Assembly (NCBI GenBank): GCA_003648395.1
Contig: QMPB01000057.1
Coordinates: 1-13,788, forward strand
Source: Bacteroidota bacterium
Lineage (GTDB): Bacteria; Bacteroidota; Bacteroidia; Bacteroidales; UBA1556
DNA: 13,788 bases
Direction of reading: 5' to 3'
In this document: positions 1-7,153 of the stretch, one piece after another
Position numbering within the stretch: the first letter of the stretch is position 1
Layout of the letters: every line of letters starts with the position of its first letter
The notes under the pieces: generated by a model
Database searches by the model: none
The model's input: the letters and a program-made list of their open reading frames with translations, nothing else
What the model was told of the DNA's origin: nothing
Program-made: the position numbers and the translations under genes

Positions 1-77
1 GTTTTGCGAGAAACTGTAGTTAATAACAGTAATAAATAATAAAAATAATATATTTCTCATAATTATAGAAAAAATAA

Positions 78-107
78 TAAGAAGCAGGAAGTAAGTCCTG
101 CTTCTTA
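78..107 (-). terminator. Rho-independent terminator of the beta-helix gene
   Basis: A perfect 12-bp inverted repeat (78-89 and 96-107; arm TAAGAAGCAGGA on the plus strand) encloses a 6-nt loop. Read on the minus strand it is followed by a T-rich stretch (positions 77 down to about 66). It lies 20 bp past the stop codon of the minus-strand secreted protein gene. On the plus strand no comparable T run follows the stem, so it most likely works only for the minus-strand gene. Confidence 0.85.
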
Positions 108-127
108 CGAAATATTAAAAATAGATA

Positions 128-3100
128 CTATTTTTTGATTAATTTATTATTATAAATTATATTATCTTCATCAAATAACTTAATAAAATAAATACCAGAA
201 TTAAGATCAGAAATATTTAACTTATTGGTGGAATTATTATTAATATTTCCACTTTGTAATAAACTACCTGTTATGGAATATATTTCATAGAAGATTATAT
301 TGTCATAGTCCCCTGAGATATCAATAGTATAATAATTATTGGCAGGATTTGGATAGGCATTCAAATAATCGGTTTTAGGATTATTTGTTTGAGTATTTGT
401 ACTGGTATTGCCCGTGCGAGCCACAGATGAGGGTGCGTTAATTGGCATATCAATAATATAAAGCCCTAATATTGCTCTGGCAAGATGCACTGCCTGACCA
501 CCTATGTTTGGATGATTATTGGCAATAATTAGTAAATTACTGCTGTCTGACGAGCTTAGACTATCAGTGGTTAAATACTGAATATACTTTTGATATGTAA
601 CCGAAGTGTAAATCTCTGCAAGGTTTTGTGGGCTGTAGTTTTGTAATACTTGAAGTGCATTGGTATAATTAGCCGCTTTAATATTGTTTTCGATATTATA
701 CTCTATGCCAATATTGCTGGCACCAATGCTAAAATTAAATGCATTATACATAGTATCGGATGCAATACCAAGAGTTGTTAAAAAACTATTATCCTGTAAC
801 TCATAATATGCACTACGTATAGTATTATAGCGTAATATGCTATTATAAATACCCTGAGGGTTGCTCATTGATAATGAATTGCTATTGGGTAAATTATTTA
901 TGGCATAGCCAATTTGTGCTTGCCTATAATTATCTTTATCAGTAGTGCTTTGGCTTATTAATGGTATATCACTAATGATTTTTTGTTGCTGACCACCTCC
1001 GCATTGTCCTCCTTGTTGTCCTGTCGTGGAGTAGCTAGTAAAAATTGAATAACTAGGAGGTCCTAATGGCACATCATATTGCGAGATATTTAAGCTAAAC
1101 TCGGAGCCAGAGTTATTATAAAAGAAATCATGGTCATAAGTTTGAATACTTCCTTTAACTCTAGCATTGCTAACAGCAATATTATACCAAGAGTTATCGT
1201 AAGGGTCTGCATCATGACCAATTTCGAATATGCTACCATTGCTTTCTCCCCATATTGTATTATATAATTCAATGCCGTGGTATGAGTTGCTCATGTTATT
1301 GCATTTAATAATACCATTACTATTATTTTGTTTAAAATACATGGCATAACCACAGTTATCAATAGTGTTTTCAAGCACATCAGTATTAACACTATTTTCA
1401 ATAGTAATGCCCACTACAGCCATTGGATTAGAAGAATTATATCCATTAAGGTCTATTTCGTTGCCTTTTATGGTATTATAGTGAGAGTTTATAACTGTAA
1501 TGCCAGTTTTGGATGATAATACAGTACCTGCAGTGAAGGTGTTGTCGTTAACTGTTAAATAATTTCCTCCATAAGAGTATATACCATGTCCTGCATTAAG
1601 TGTAATAGTATTGTTATTAATTTCTATTATATCAGATGTGGTATTATAGAAGCCATACGTTGTATGATTAACCATATTATATTTGGAAACAATATCATGC
1701 GAATTTAGAGTATTAACTCCATAGGCACCATAAGTCATGTCATTATATTCTACCTTTATATCAAAACTATTTGCAATAGAAATATTAGCTCCATTAATAA
1801 TATTATTGTTAAATTTTAAATAATTATTGTTTATTTTAATATTATTACTACTATTTCCTATCCTAATGCAATATGCAGTATTACTAGGTATTGTGCTTAT
1901 TATATTTTGAGTAATACTATTCTTCTCAATATAAATATTTGATGAATTAATTAAATCAACACCTATACCTGTACTGTTAATTTTAAAAATATTTTTATTT
2001 GCATTAGAAAAACCATTACAATTATCAATTCGTAATCCATACCCTGAAGTACTGGTTGAGTTTGGAGAATAAAAAGTGTTATTTGAAATATTGATTGTTG
2101 AAGAATTATTGTCATTAATTAATGCACCATTATCAACGTAAGTAAAATCGTTATTGTCAATGTTTGTTTGTAAAGAATTTCCAGTGATTTGTAAACCCAA
2201 ATATTGACTATTATTAAGTTTATTTGAAGTGTATTCTATCTCTCCATTGGAGTTAAATAATACAGTATGTGTATAATAGTTTTTTGAAGCAAATAAATTC
2301 TCGAAAATTTGCGCGTCAAAATTATTCATTGCAAAAACACTATGGTTTGCCATATTATTTCCTGTAGTATAAGTGGTTACATTATTAATAACTAATATTC
2401 TACGATTATTTGCAGTTGGCCCACCATCAAAAGTAATAGCCTCAATGCCTGCATCAAGATTAATGCTTGCATTAATGATTTCAACATCACTATTTACGCA
2501 ATAGATGTTTAAATCTTCATAACCAGAGATAGTATTAGTTAAAGTACTACCTATTTGTCCAATAGTTAAAGTATGTATTGGTGTACTAGCCACAACATCC
2601 TCAATAAGTATTGCTGGAGAAGTTCCATTGCCACCGGGTAAAGGATTTTGTGACATACTCATATCGTTATCGTAGAATAATCCATAATGGTCTCCATTAA
2701 AGTCCTTAACAGTAAGTGCGTTTTCACATTTGTCGAAATTATTGGCATATATTTCATAATTACCACCATTGGTTGAATAAAATGTATTAATAGCATCCGT
2801 AATAGTATTACCTCCAGCAAATACAAAGCAATCTTGATTTATATATATTCCGTCCCATAAATAACTACCACAAGCTTCAATAATATTATTATCTAAATAT
2901 AATTCTGCCCCATCATTGATAATGATTTTCGCATTTGGAGCCATATATAAATGTGACATATTAATAGATATTATAGCACCATTAGTTATAGTAATAGTGC
3001 CTGCAATTTCAATATCAGTATTACTGTAAGCTGCATTTGAGGTAAATGTACTATTTATCCACGTATCGGGTAATCCCAAATTACATACTTGTTGGCTTAT

Positions 3101-3139
3101 GGCGCTGGTGCTAAAAAGTAGCAAAAAACCAAGAAGCAC
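128..3139 (-). CDS. Secreted right-handed parallel beta-helix protein with T9SS type A sorting domain
   Basis: This is a large extracellular or cell-surface protein; its ligand or substrate is unknown. Residues 1-16 form the hydrophobic part of a signal peptide ending SAIS-QQ. Residues about 40-660 are Asn/Ile-rich with many NN-x-[IF] turns (for example INNNTITLN, NNTFYS, EYNDMTY), typical of right-handed parallel beta-helix folds (NosD or pectate-lyase-like). A Gly/Gln-rich linker with one Cys (residues 707-719) leads to a helical segment at about 725-895. Residues about 925-1003 form a type A T9SS C-terminal domain: AYPNPANN, then YSITGSLL, then LNSGIYFIKL, ending in KLIKK. The listed start is a GTG, the only standard start codon in the open frame. 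It is doubtful, because the frame stays open upstream to position 3226 and encodes a better signal-peptide n-region (IKNSLSITYV) just after a C9 tract. No catalytic residues could be assigned. The gene appears monocistronic. Confidence 0.85.
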   Translation of the reverse strand: MLLGFLLLFSTSAISQQVCNLGLPDTWINSTFTSNAAYSNTDIEIAGTITITNGAIISINMSHLYMAPNAKIIINDGAELYLDNNIIEACGSYLWDGIYINQDCFVFAGGNTITDAINTFYSTNGGNYEIYANNFDKCENALTVKDFNGDHYGLFYDNDMSMSQNPLPGGNGTSPAILIEDVVASTPIHTLTIGQIGSTLTNTISGYEDLNIYCVNSDVEIINASINLDAGIEAITFDGGPTANNRRILVINNVTTYTTGNNMANHSVFAMNNFDAQIFENLFASKNYYTHTVLFNSNGEIEYTSNKLNNSQYLGLQITGNSLQTNIDNNDFTYVDNGALINDNNSSTINISNNTFYSPNSTSTSGYGLRIDNCNGFSNANKNIFKINSTGIGVDLINSSNIYIEKNSITQNIISTIPSNTAYCIRIGNSSNNIKINNNYLKFNNNIINGANISIANSFDIKVEYNDMTYGAYGVNTLNSHDIVSKYNMVNHTTYGFYNTTSDIIEINNNTITLNAGHGIYSYGGNYLTVNDNTFTAGTVLSSKTGITVINSHYNTIKGNEIDLNGYNSSNPMAVVGITIENSVNTDVLENTIDNCGYAMYFKQNNSNGIIKCNNMSNSYHGIELYNTIWGESNGSIFEIGHDADPYDNSWYNIAVSNARVKGSIQTYDHDFFYNNSGSEFSLNISQYDVPLGPPSYSIFTSYSTTGQQGGQCGGGQQQKIISDIPLISQSTTDKDNYRQAQIGYAINNLPNSNSLSMSNPQGIYNSILRYNTIRSAYYELQDNSFLTTLGIASDTMYNAFNFSIGASNIGIEYNIENNIKAANYTNALQVLQNYSPQNLAEIYTSVTYQKYIQYLTTDSLSSSDSSNLLIIANNHPNIGGQAVHLARAILGLYIIDMPINAPSSVARTGNTSTNTQTNNPKTDYLNAYPNPANNYYTIDISGDYDNIIFYEIYSITGSLLQSGNINNNSTNKLNISDLNSGIYFIKLFDEDNIIYNNKLIKK

Positions 3140-3167
3140 ATAAGTTATTGATAGTGAATTCTTTATT

Positions 3168-3176
3168 GGGGGGGGG
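3168..3176 (-). repeat. C9 homopolymer (coding strand) at the 5' end of the beta-helix gene
   Basis: Nine consecutive G on the plus strand (C on the coding strand) lie in otherwise very AT-rich DNA. An ATG at 3215-3213 opens a frame that runs through A6, A7 and C9 tracts. With C9 it ends at a TAG (3113-3111) after 34 codons. With C8 or C11 it would join the signal-peptide frame of the secreted protein, and with C10 it would hit TAA immediately after the tract. The tract is therefore a candidate slipped-strand switch, or a homopolymer sequencing error. Confidence 0.6.
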
Positions 3177-3285
3177 TAATCTTCTACTGTTTTTTTGTTT
3201 TTTGTAATGTGACATAATTTTAAAATTCATTAGTTAAATTAAATGTGATTAATTTGGTATTAATTTGGAGATTTTAATTCAAGAG

Positions 3286-3293
3286 CAAATATA
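3286..3293 (-). promoter_or_regulatory. Putative Bacteroidota -7 box for the beta-helix gene
   Basis: On the minus strand the octamer is TATATTTG, an exact match to the Bacteroidota -7 consensus TAnnTTTG. It lies about 70 bp upstream of the ATG at 3215 and about 110 bp upstream of the C9 tract. No clear TTTG-type -33 element is seen 18-21 bp further upstream, so the assignment rests on the -7 box and its position. Confidence 0.4.
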
Positions 3294-3342
3294 ATGAATT
3301 ATTTTTAATATAATAAATATTTTTTGAGTAGGTTAGGGATAA

Positions 3343-3579
3343 TTATTTTTCAATTTCATCTATAGCAGTTTCAAAGTCTTGGAATTTTTCATTGCCATTG
3401 GCTATTTTATCTAATCTTTCGTCAATAATATCCTTTTGCCACTGGTTTAACTCCGTGCTTTTATCAATTTCAATATTTTTTTGAATACTCTTTAATTTTT
3501 CAATTATAGAAACATCTTGAAGACTATAAATCCAACCAATAAGGTCTAGTTTTTCAGCTTGTATTTGTTGTGCATTCAT
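3343..3579 (-). CDS. Small addiction-module antitoxin-like protein, orphan
   Basis: A 78-residue acidic, probably all-helical protein. The layout is an N-terminal helix (MNAQQIQAEKLDLIGWIYSL), a leucine/lysine-patterned helix (SIIEKLKSIQKN), and a C-terminal part with LNQWQKDIIDERLDKI and FQDFETAIDEIE. This is the general pattern of small Bacteroidota antitoxins of the 'addiction module component' type that pair with RelE/ParE toxins. No toxin-sized reading frame adjoins it on either side (3140-3342 and 3580-3829), so it is an orphan, a solitary regulator, or a misassigned small protein. The ATG at 3579 has no Shine-Dalgarno. It lies downstream of the nqr terminator on the same strand, so it probably has its own promoter. 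Confidence 0.6.
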   Translation of the reverse strand: MNAQQIQAEKLDLIGWIYSLQDVSIIEKLKSIQKNIEIDKSTELNQWQKDIIDERLDKIANGNEKFQDFETAIDEIEK

Positions 3580-3622
3580 TGGATTGAGTTTGATTACTAT
3601 TATGAGTGCGGTCTAAGAAGCG

Positions 3623-3662
3623 TATTTATTGCCAAACTCATCGTTGTCAAGATTTTTTCAAT
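3623..3662 (-). promoter_or_regulatory. Possible promoter for the antitoxin-like gene
   Basis: The minus strand contains TTG at 3661-3659, an 18-bp spacer, then TGAGTTTG (3640-3633), which resembles TAnnTTTG with one mismatch. The same stretch also holds TTGACA (3650-3645), a 16-bp spacer and TAAATA (3628-3623), which would suit a classical sigma-70 arrangement. Either would place the start of transcription 40-55 bp upstream of the gene at 3579. The evidence is weak and based on motifs only. Confidence 0.3.
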
Positions 3663-3778
3663 CCTCATTAACACTATGTTAACTGTGGTAGAAATAATCT
3701 TTCCGCCTTGATTTCGATAAAAATCTATCTTTTTAGATTCGACTCAATTATGCAAAAATATAAAAAAATCATTGCAAA

Positions 3779-3807
3779 AAAAACGACCACCGAAGGCAGT
3801 CGTTTTT
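3779..3807 (-). terminator. Rho-independent terminator of the nqr operon
   Basis: On the minus strand AAAAACGAC (3807-3799) pairs with GTCGTTTTT (3787-3779). Two G-U wobbles and two C-G pairs continue the stem to a UUC loop. The distal arm runs straight into a T tract extending to about 3776. It lies 22 bp after the nqrF stop codon. Confidence 0.85.
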
Positions 3808-3829
3808 AGAATATGTTGTATCTTGATTA

Positions 3830-5089
3830 TTATCCTCCAAAGTCATCAAAGGCTATCATTTCATCTGGTACACCAAGGTCTTCCAGCATTTTAAGAACAG
3901 CATCGTTCATCATTGGAGGTCCACAAAGGTAATACTCTATCTCTTCGGGTTCTTCCATTTTAGATAGGTAGTTATCCAATATAATTTGGTGGATAAATCC
4001 TACATAACCTTTCCAATTATCTTCTTTATCAGGCTCCGAAAGTCCGATATGGAATTTGAATTGTGGGTTATCTTTTTCGATAGCTCTAAACTCATCCACA
4101 TAGAATAGTTCTCTTAAAGAGCGTCCACCATACCAGAAAGTAGCTTTACGATCTGTTTTCTGAGTTAAGTATTGATCAAATATATGCGAGCGCATAGGAG
4201 CCATTCCAGCACCACCACCAATAAACATCATCTCGCGCTTGGTATCTTTAATAAAGAACTCACCATAAGGTCCCGAAACCATAACTTTATCGCCAGGTTT
4301 AAGGTTAAAGATGTATGAAGAACAAATTCCTGGGTTTACCTTAGCAAAACCTTTATTCTTAGCATCCCAAGGTGGGGTAGCTACACGTATGTTAAGCTTA
4401 ACAATATCACCTTCAGCAGGGTGGTTGGCCATAGAATATGCGCGGTATATTGGCTCTGGATTTTTCATTACCAAATCCCACATATTAAAGTTATCCCAAT
4501 CTTTCTTATAATCATCACCAATAATTATATCCTTATAATTAACGGTAATTTTAGGAACATCAATTTGAATATATCCACCAGAGCGGAAATCCATATGTTC
4601 GCCTTCTGGAAGACGTACGGTAAATTCCTTAATGAATGTGGCCACTGATTCGTTAGAAACAACTTCACATTCCCACTTCTTAATACCAAATATCTCGGCT
4701 GGAACTTCTATTTCCATATCAGCTCTAACTTTTACTTGGCAGCCTAATCGCCAATCATTGGCAGCTTCTTTACGAGTAAAGAAGCCAGTTTCTGTAGGAA
4801 GTATATCTCCAGCGCCTTCGTGCACTTGTACCTTACACATGCCACAAGTACCACCACCACCGCAAGCCGATGGAAGAAAAATCTTTTCTTCAGTCATTTT
4901 AGTTAGAAGTGTGCCGTCAGGATCGGTTTCTATTTTGCGTTCCCCATTAATAGTAAGAGTTACACTTCCTTGAGGAGTAAGCTTTTTCTTTGCGTAAAGC
5001 AGTATGCTCACCAATAGTAGCATTACCCCTAGAAAGGCTGTAACACTAATTATTATCACAGTGGTTGTTGAAATTTCTGCTAATATCAT
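3830..5089 (-). CDS. nqrF: Na+-translocating NADH:quinone oxidoreductase subunit F
   Basis: This is the electron-input subunit of NQR. It oxidises NADH via FAD and passes electrons to a [2Fe-2S] cluster and on into the membrane subunits. Residues about 9-32 form a single N-terminal membrane anchor. Residues about 42-130 form a plant-type ferredoxin domain with the four cluster cysteines C76, C82, C85 (ACGGGGTCGMC) and C117 (LGCQV). A ferredoxin-NADP reductase-like module follows: the FAD motif RAYSMAN at 216-222, GPYGEFF at 273-279, the nucleotide-binding GGGAGMAPMRS at 291-301, and LCGPPMM at 388-394. The C-terminus, AFDDFGG, is typical of NqrF. The 419-residue length is a little above the Vibrio protein. 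It is the last gene of nqrABCDEF, 12 bp after nqrE and directly before the terminator. The combined ferredoxin and reductase domains distinguish NQR from the related Rnf complex. Confidence 0.97.
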   Translation of the reverse strand: MILAEISTTTVIIISVTAFLGVMLLLVSILLYAKKKLTPQGSVTLTINGERKIETDPDGTLLTKMTEEKIFLPSACGGGGTCGMCKVQVHEGAGDILPTETGFFTRKEAANDWRLGCQVKVRADMEIEVPAEIFGIKKWECEVVSNESVATFIKEFTVRLPEGEHMDFRSGGYIQIDVPKITVNYKDIIIGDDYKKDWDNFNMWDLVMKNPEPIYRAYSMANHPAEGDIVKLNIRVATPPWDAKNKGFAKVNPGICSSYIFNLKPGDKVMVSGPYGEFFIKDTKREMMFIGGGAGMAPMRSHIFDQYLTQKTDRKATFWYGGRSLRELFYVDEFRAIEKDNPQFKFHIGLSEPDKEDNWKGYVGFIHQIILDNYLSKMEEPEEIEYYLCGPPMMNDAVLKMLEDLGVPDEMIAFDDFGG

Positions 5090-5101
5090 ATCTTTATATT
5101 A

Positions 5102-5719
5102 TTATAATTTTATACCCATAAAAGTCATAAAAGCAATACCCATAAGTCCTGTAATTACGAAAGTAATACCTAGTCCACGAAGTGGAGCAGGAACATTTGA
5201 ATATCGAATTTTTTCACGAATTGCTGCAATTGCCACAATAGCAAGGAACCAACCAATACCTGATCCTAAGCCGAAAGAAGTGGCTTCCCAGATACTTTGA
5301 TATTCGCGTTGTTGCATAAATAAAGAACCTCCTAATATTGCACAATTTACGGCAATTAGAGGCAAGAAGATTCCTAATGAAGCATATAGTGTTGGAGAAA
5401 ATTTCTCAACAATCATTTCCACAAGTTGTACCATTGAAGCTATAATAGCAATAAACATAATAAAGCTAAGGAAACTAAGGTCAACGCTAGCATACTCAGG
5501 CCCAAGCCATACTAATGCTCCAGGTGCTAAAAGGTATTTTACCATAAGATAGTCAACAGGTACAGTAATAATAAGTACAAATATTACTGCGGCACCAAGT
5601 CCTACTGAGGTTTTTACTGTTTTTGATACTGCCAAATAGGAACACATTCCAAGGAAGTACGCAAACACCATATTATCAACGAATATGGATTTTACAAATA
5701 TATTTACTAATTCTTGCAT
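5102..5719 (-). CDS. nqrE: Na+-translocating NADH:quinone oxidoreductase subunit E
   Basis: An integral membrane subunit of NQR with about six transmembrane helices in the inverted-topology NqrD/NqrE (RnfA/RnfE) fold. Two cysteines, C26 in GMCSYLA and C126 in AVNCAILG, sit at the symmetric positions that in this family hold the intramembrane [2Fe-2S] cluster shared with NqrD. The family segment [16 protein letters not shown] is intact. At 205 residues it is of normal length. It starts at ATG 5719, 26 bp after nqrD, with no Shine-Dalgarno, and is followed 12 bp later by nqrF. Confidence 0.97.
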   Translation of the reverse strand: MQELVNIFVKSIFVDNMVFAYFLGMCSYLAVSKTVKTSVGLGAAVIFVLIITVPVDYLMVKYLLAPGALVWLGPEYASVDLSFLSFIMFIAIIASMVQLVEMIVEKFSPTLYASLGIFLPLIAVNCAILGGSLFMQQREYQSIWEATSFGLGSGIGWFLAIVAIAAIREKIRYSNVPAPLRGLGITFVITGLMGIAFMTFMGIKL

Positions 5720-5745
5720 ATTAATTTCTTTAAAATGTTATCAAA

Positions 5746-6390
5746 TTAATCTTCAACTAAGTCTTTATTACGAGAGCGCTGAACCCATATTATTGTTGCT
5801 ACAGCAAATAATGCCATTGGAGGTAATAATACCAAACCATTATTTACATATCCTATTTCATAGAATGAATCTGGAATTATTTGAAGTCCCATAAGTGATC
5901 CTGTTCCGAATAATTCGCGGAAGAAAGCCACCGCCACAAGAATCCAAGCATAACCAAATGCATTGCCTAATCCATCAAGGAACGAAGGCCAAGGTTTGTT
6001 TGTCATGGCAAAAGCCTCGAAACGACCCATAATAATACAGTTGGTAATAATAAGACCAACAAATACCGATAATTGCTTACTTACGTTATAAGCATAGGCT
6101 TTAAGCACTTGGTCTACAAGAATTACTAATGCAGCAATTACAACTAATTGCACAATAATACGTATACGAGAAGGAATTCCATTTCGCATAAAAGAGATAA
6201 TAACATTACCAAAAGATAGTACCACAAGTACTGATAATGACATTACTATTGCTGGCTCAAGTTTTACTGTTACTGCCAGTGCCGAACAAATTCCTAATAC
6301 CTGCTTGGTAATAGGGTTATCCACATTTATTGGATTTGTTAGCAGTTTAATGTTCTTTGGTGAGAACATTGGTTCTTTTTCTTCTGCCAT
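5746..6390 (-). CDS. nqrD: Na+-translocating NADH:quinone oxidoreductase subunit D
   Basis: An integral membrane subunit of NQR, paralogous to NqrE. C35 (LGICSALAVT) and C118 (TNCIIMGRFEAFA) match the cysteine pair that, together with NqrE, ligates the intramembrane [2Fe-2S] cluster through which electrons cross the membrane. The segment NPITKQVLGICSALAVT and a later FRELFGTGSLMG are typical of the family. The length, 214 residues, is normal. The start lies only 2 bp after the nqrC stop. A good Shine-Dalgarno (AGGAGG, 6406-6401) is embedded in the last codons of nqrC, ten bases from the ATG, which implies coupled translation. Confidence 0.97.
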   Translation of the reverse strand: MAEEKEPMFSPKNIKLLTNPINVDNPITKQVLGICSALAVTVKLEPAIVMSLSVLVVLSFGNVIISFMRNGIPSRIRIIVQLVVIAALVILVDQVLKAYAYNVSKQLSVFVGLIITNCIIMGRFEAFAMTNKPWPSFLDGLGNAFGYAWILVAVAFFRELFGTGSLMGLQIIPDSFYEIGYVNNGLVLLPPMALFAVATIIWVQRSRNKDLVED

Positions 6391-6392
6391 AT

Positions 6393-7133
6393 CTATTTAT
6401 CCTCCTGTTTTAAGTAATTTACATAATTAATCATACAATCATGAAGCATATTTGTTACTCCATCACAAGTAAGTGTACTTCCTGAAATAGCATCTACGCC
6501 ATTCTCTTCAGCAACTTTAGTTTGCATATCTACACCGCCTTTTACAACGCTAACAGATTTAAACTCGCCATCTTTAAAAATTTGTTTATTCTTAAACTCA
6601 TCAGTAAATGCTGGAAGAATAATTTCTGCTCCCAAACCTGGCGTTTCGCTATCGTGACCAAAGTTTACTGCAGCCACAGTGTTTTTATCCGATTCTATGG
6701 ATATATTTCCATAAATAGGTCCCCAGAGTCCTTTTCCAAATAGAGGAATCACATAAAATGTTTCACCATCATTATCCATTACGAATAGTGGCATGGCTAC
6801 TTCTCCTTTACTAGCATTATATAATGCAGTCTTTAGGTTTACACCAAAAGCACGTTTACTACCAGTAAGTTCTCCATTAGCATAAGTGCTAAGTTCTTCT
6901 CCATTCTCATTAATTATCACCTCTTTCTTTAGGTGCTTTGAGTATAGCTCTGATGCATTGCTTGCATCAGCATCAATTCCTATTGAGCTCAATAGGTTGA
7001 TCATCTTTTCATTTTCTTTATTTTTATCCTGCAAAGGTTTTAGCGCAAGGTTGGCGGAGGTAAGTATTACCGCTACCAATACAACCATTACCGAAGCATA
7101 AATAAAAATGTATGAATTACTGTTCTTGTTCAT
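6393..7133 (-). CDS. nqrC: Na+-translocating NADH:quinone oxidoreductase subunit C
   Basis: A membrane-anchored, periplasmically exposed flavoprotein subunit carrying covalently bound FMN. One N-terminal transmembrane helix (residues about 8-29) is followed by a soluble FMN-binding domain. This contains GKGLWGPIYG (134-143) and SETPGLGAEI (162-171), characteristic of the NqrC/RnfG family. The flavin attachment motif is DAISGST (214-220), with T220 as the expected acceptor for ApbE-type flavin transfer. The usual SGAT reads SGST here. No apbE gene is present in the window, so the transferase must be encoded elsewhere. Length 246 residues; 20 bp after nqrB and 2 bp before nqrD. Confidence 0.96.
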   Translation of the reverse strand: MNKNSNSYIFIYASVMVVLVAVILTSANLALKPLQDKNKENEKMINLLSSIGIDADASNASELYSKHLKKEVIINENGEELSTYANGELTGSKRAFGVNLKTALYNASKGEVAMPLFVMDNDGETFYVIPLFGKGLWGPIYGNISIESDKNTVAAVNFGHDSETPGLGAEIILPAFTDEFKNKQIFKDGEFKSVSVVKGGVDMQTKVAEENGVDAISGSTLTCDGVTNMLHDCMINYVNYLKQEDK

Positions 7134-7153
7134 ATCTATAAATTATTTAATGG

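Noticed and set aside
1090..1516. Short frames on both strands inside the beta-helix gene
   Set aside because: They arise from the repetitive AT-rich coding sequence of the large protein and show no independent signals.
128..3139. Asn-rich repeats in the beta-helix gene as a tandem DNA repeat or CRISPR-like array
   Set aside because: The periodicity is at protein level (beta-helix coils of variable length); no constant DNA repeat or spacer structure is visible.
3722..3738. AATCTA-TCTTT-TAGATT inverted repeat as a terminator or regulatory hairpin
   Set aside because: The stem is only six AT-rich pairs, without a following T run in a useful place, and falls between the nqr terminator and the antitoxin-like gene. 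It is within chance expectation.
4311..5300. Plus-strand frames of 66-113 codons opposite nqrF and nqrE
   Set aside because: They lie wholly antisense to confidently identified genes and their translations resemble no protein; they are shadows.
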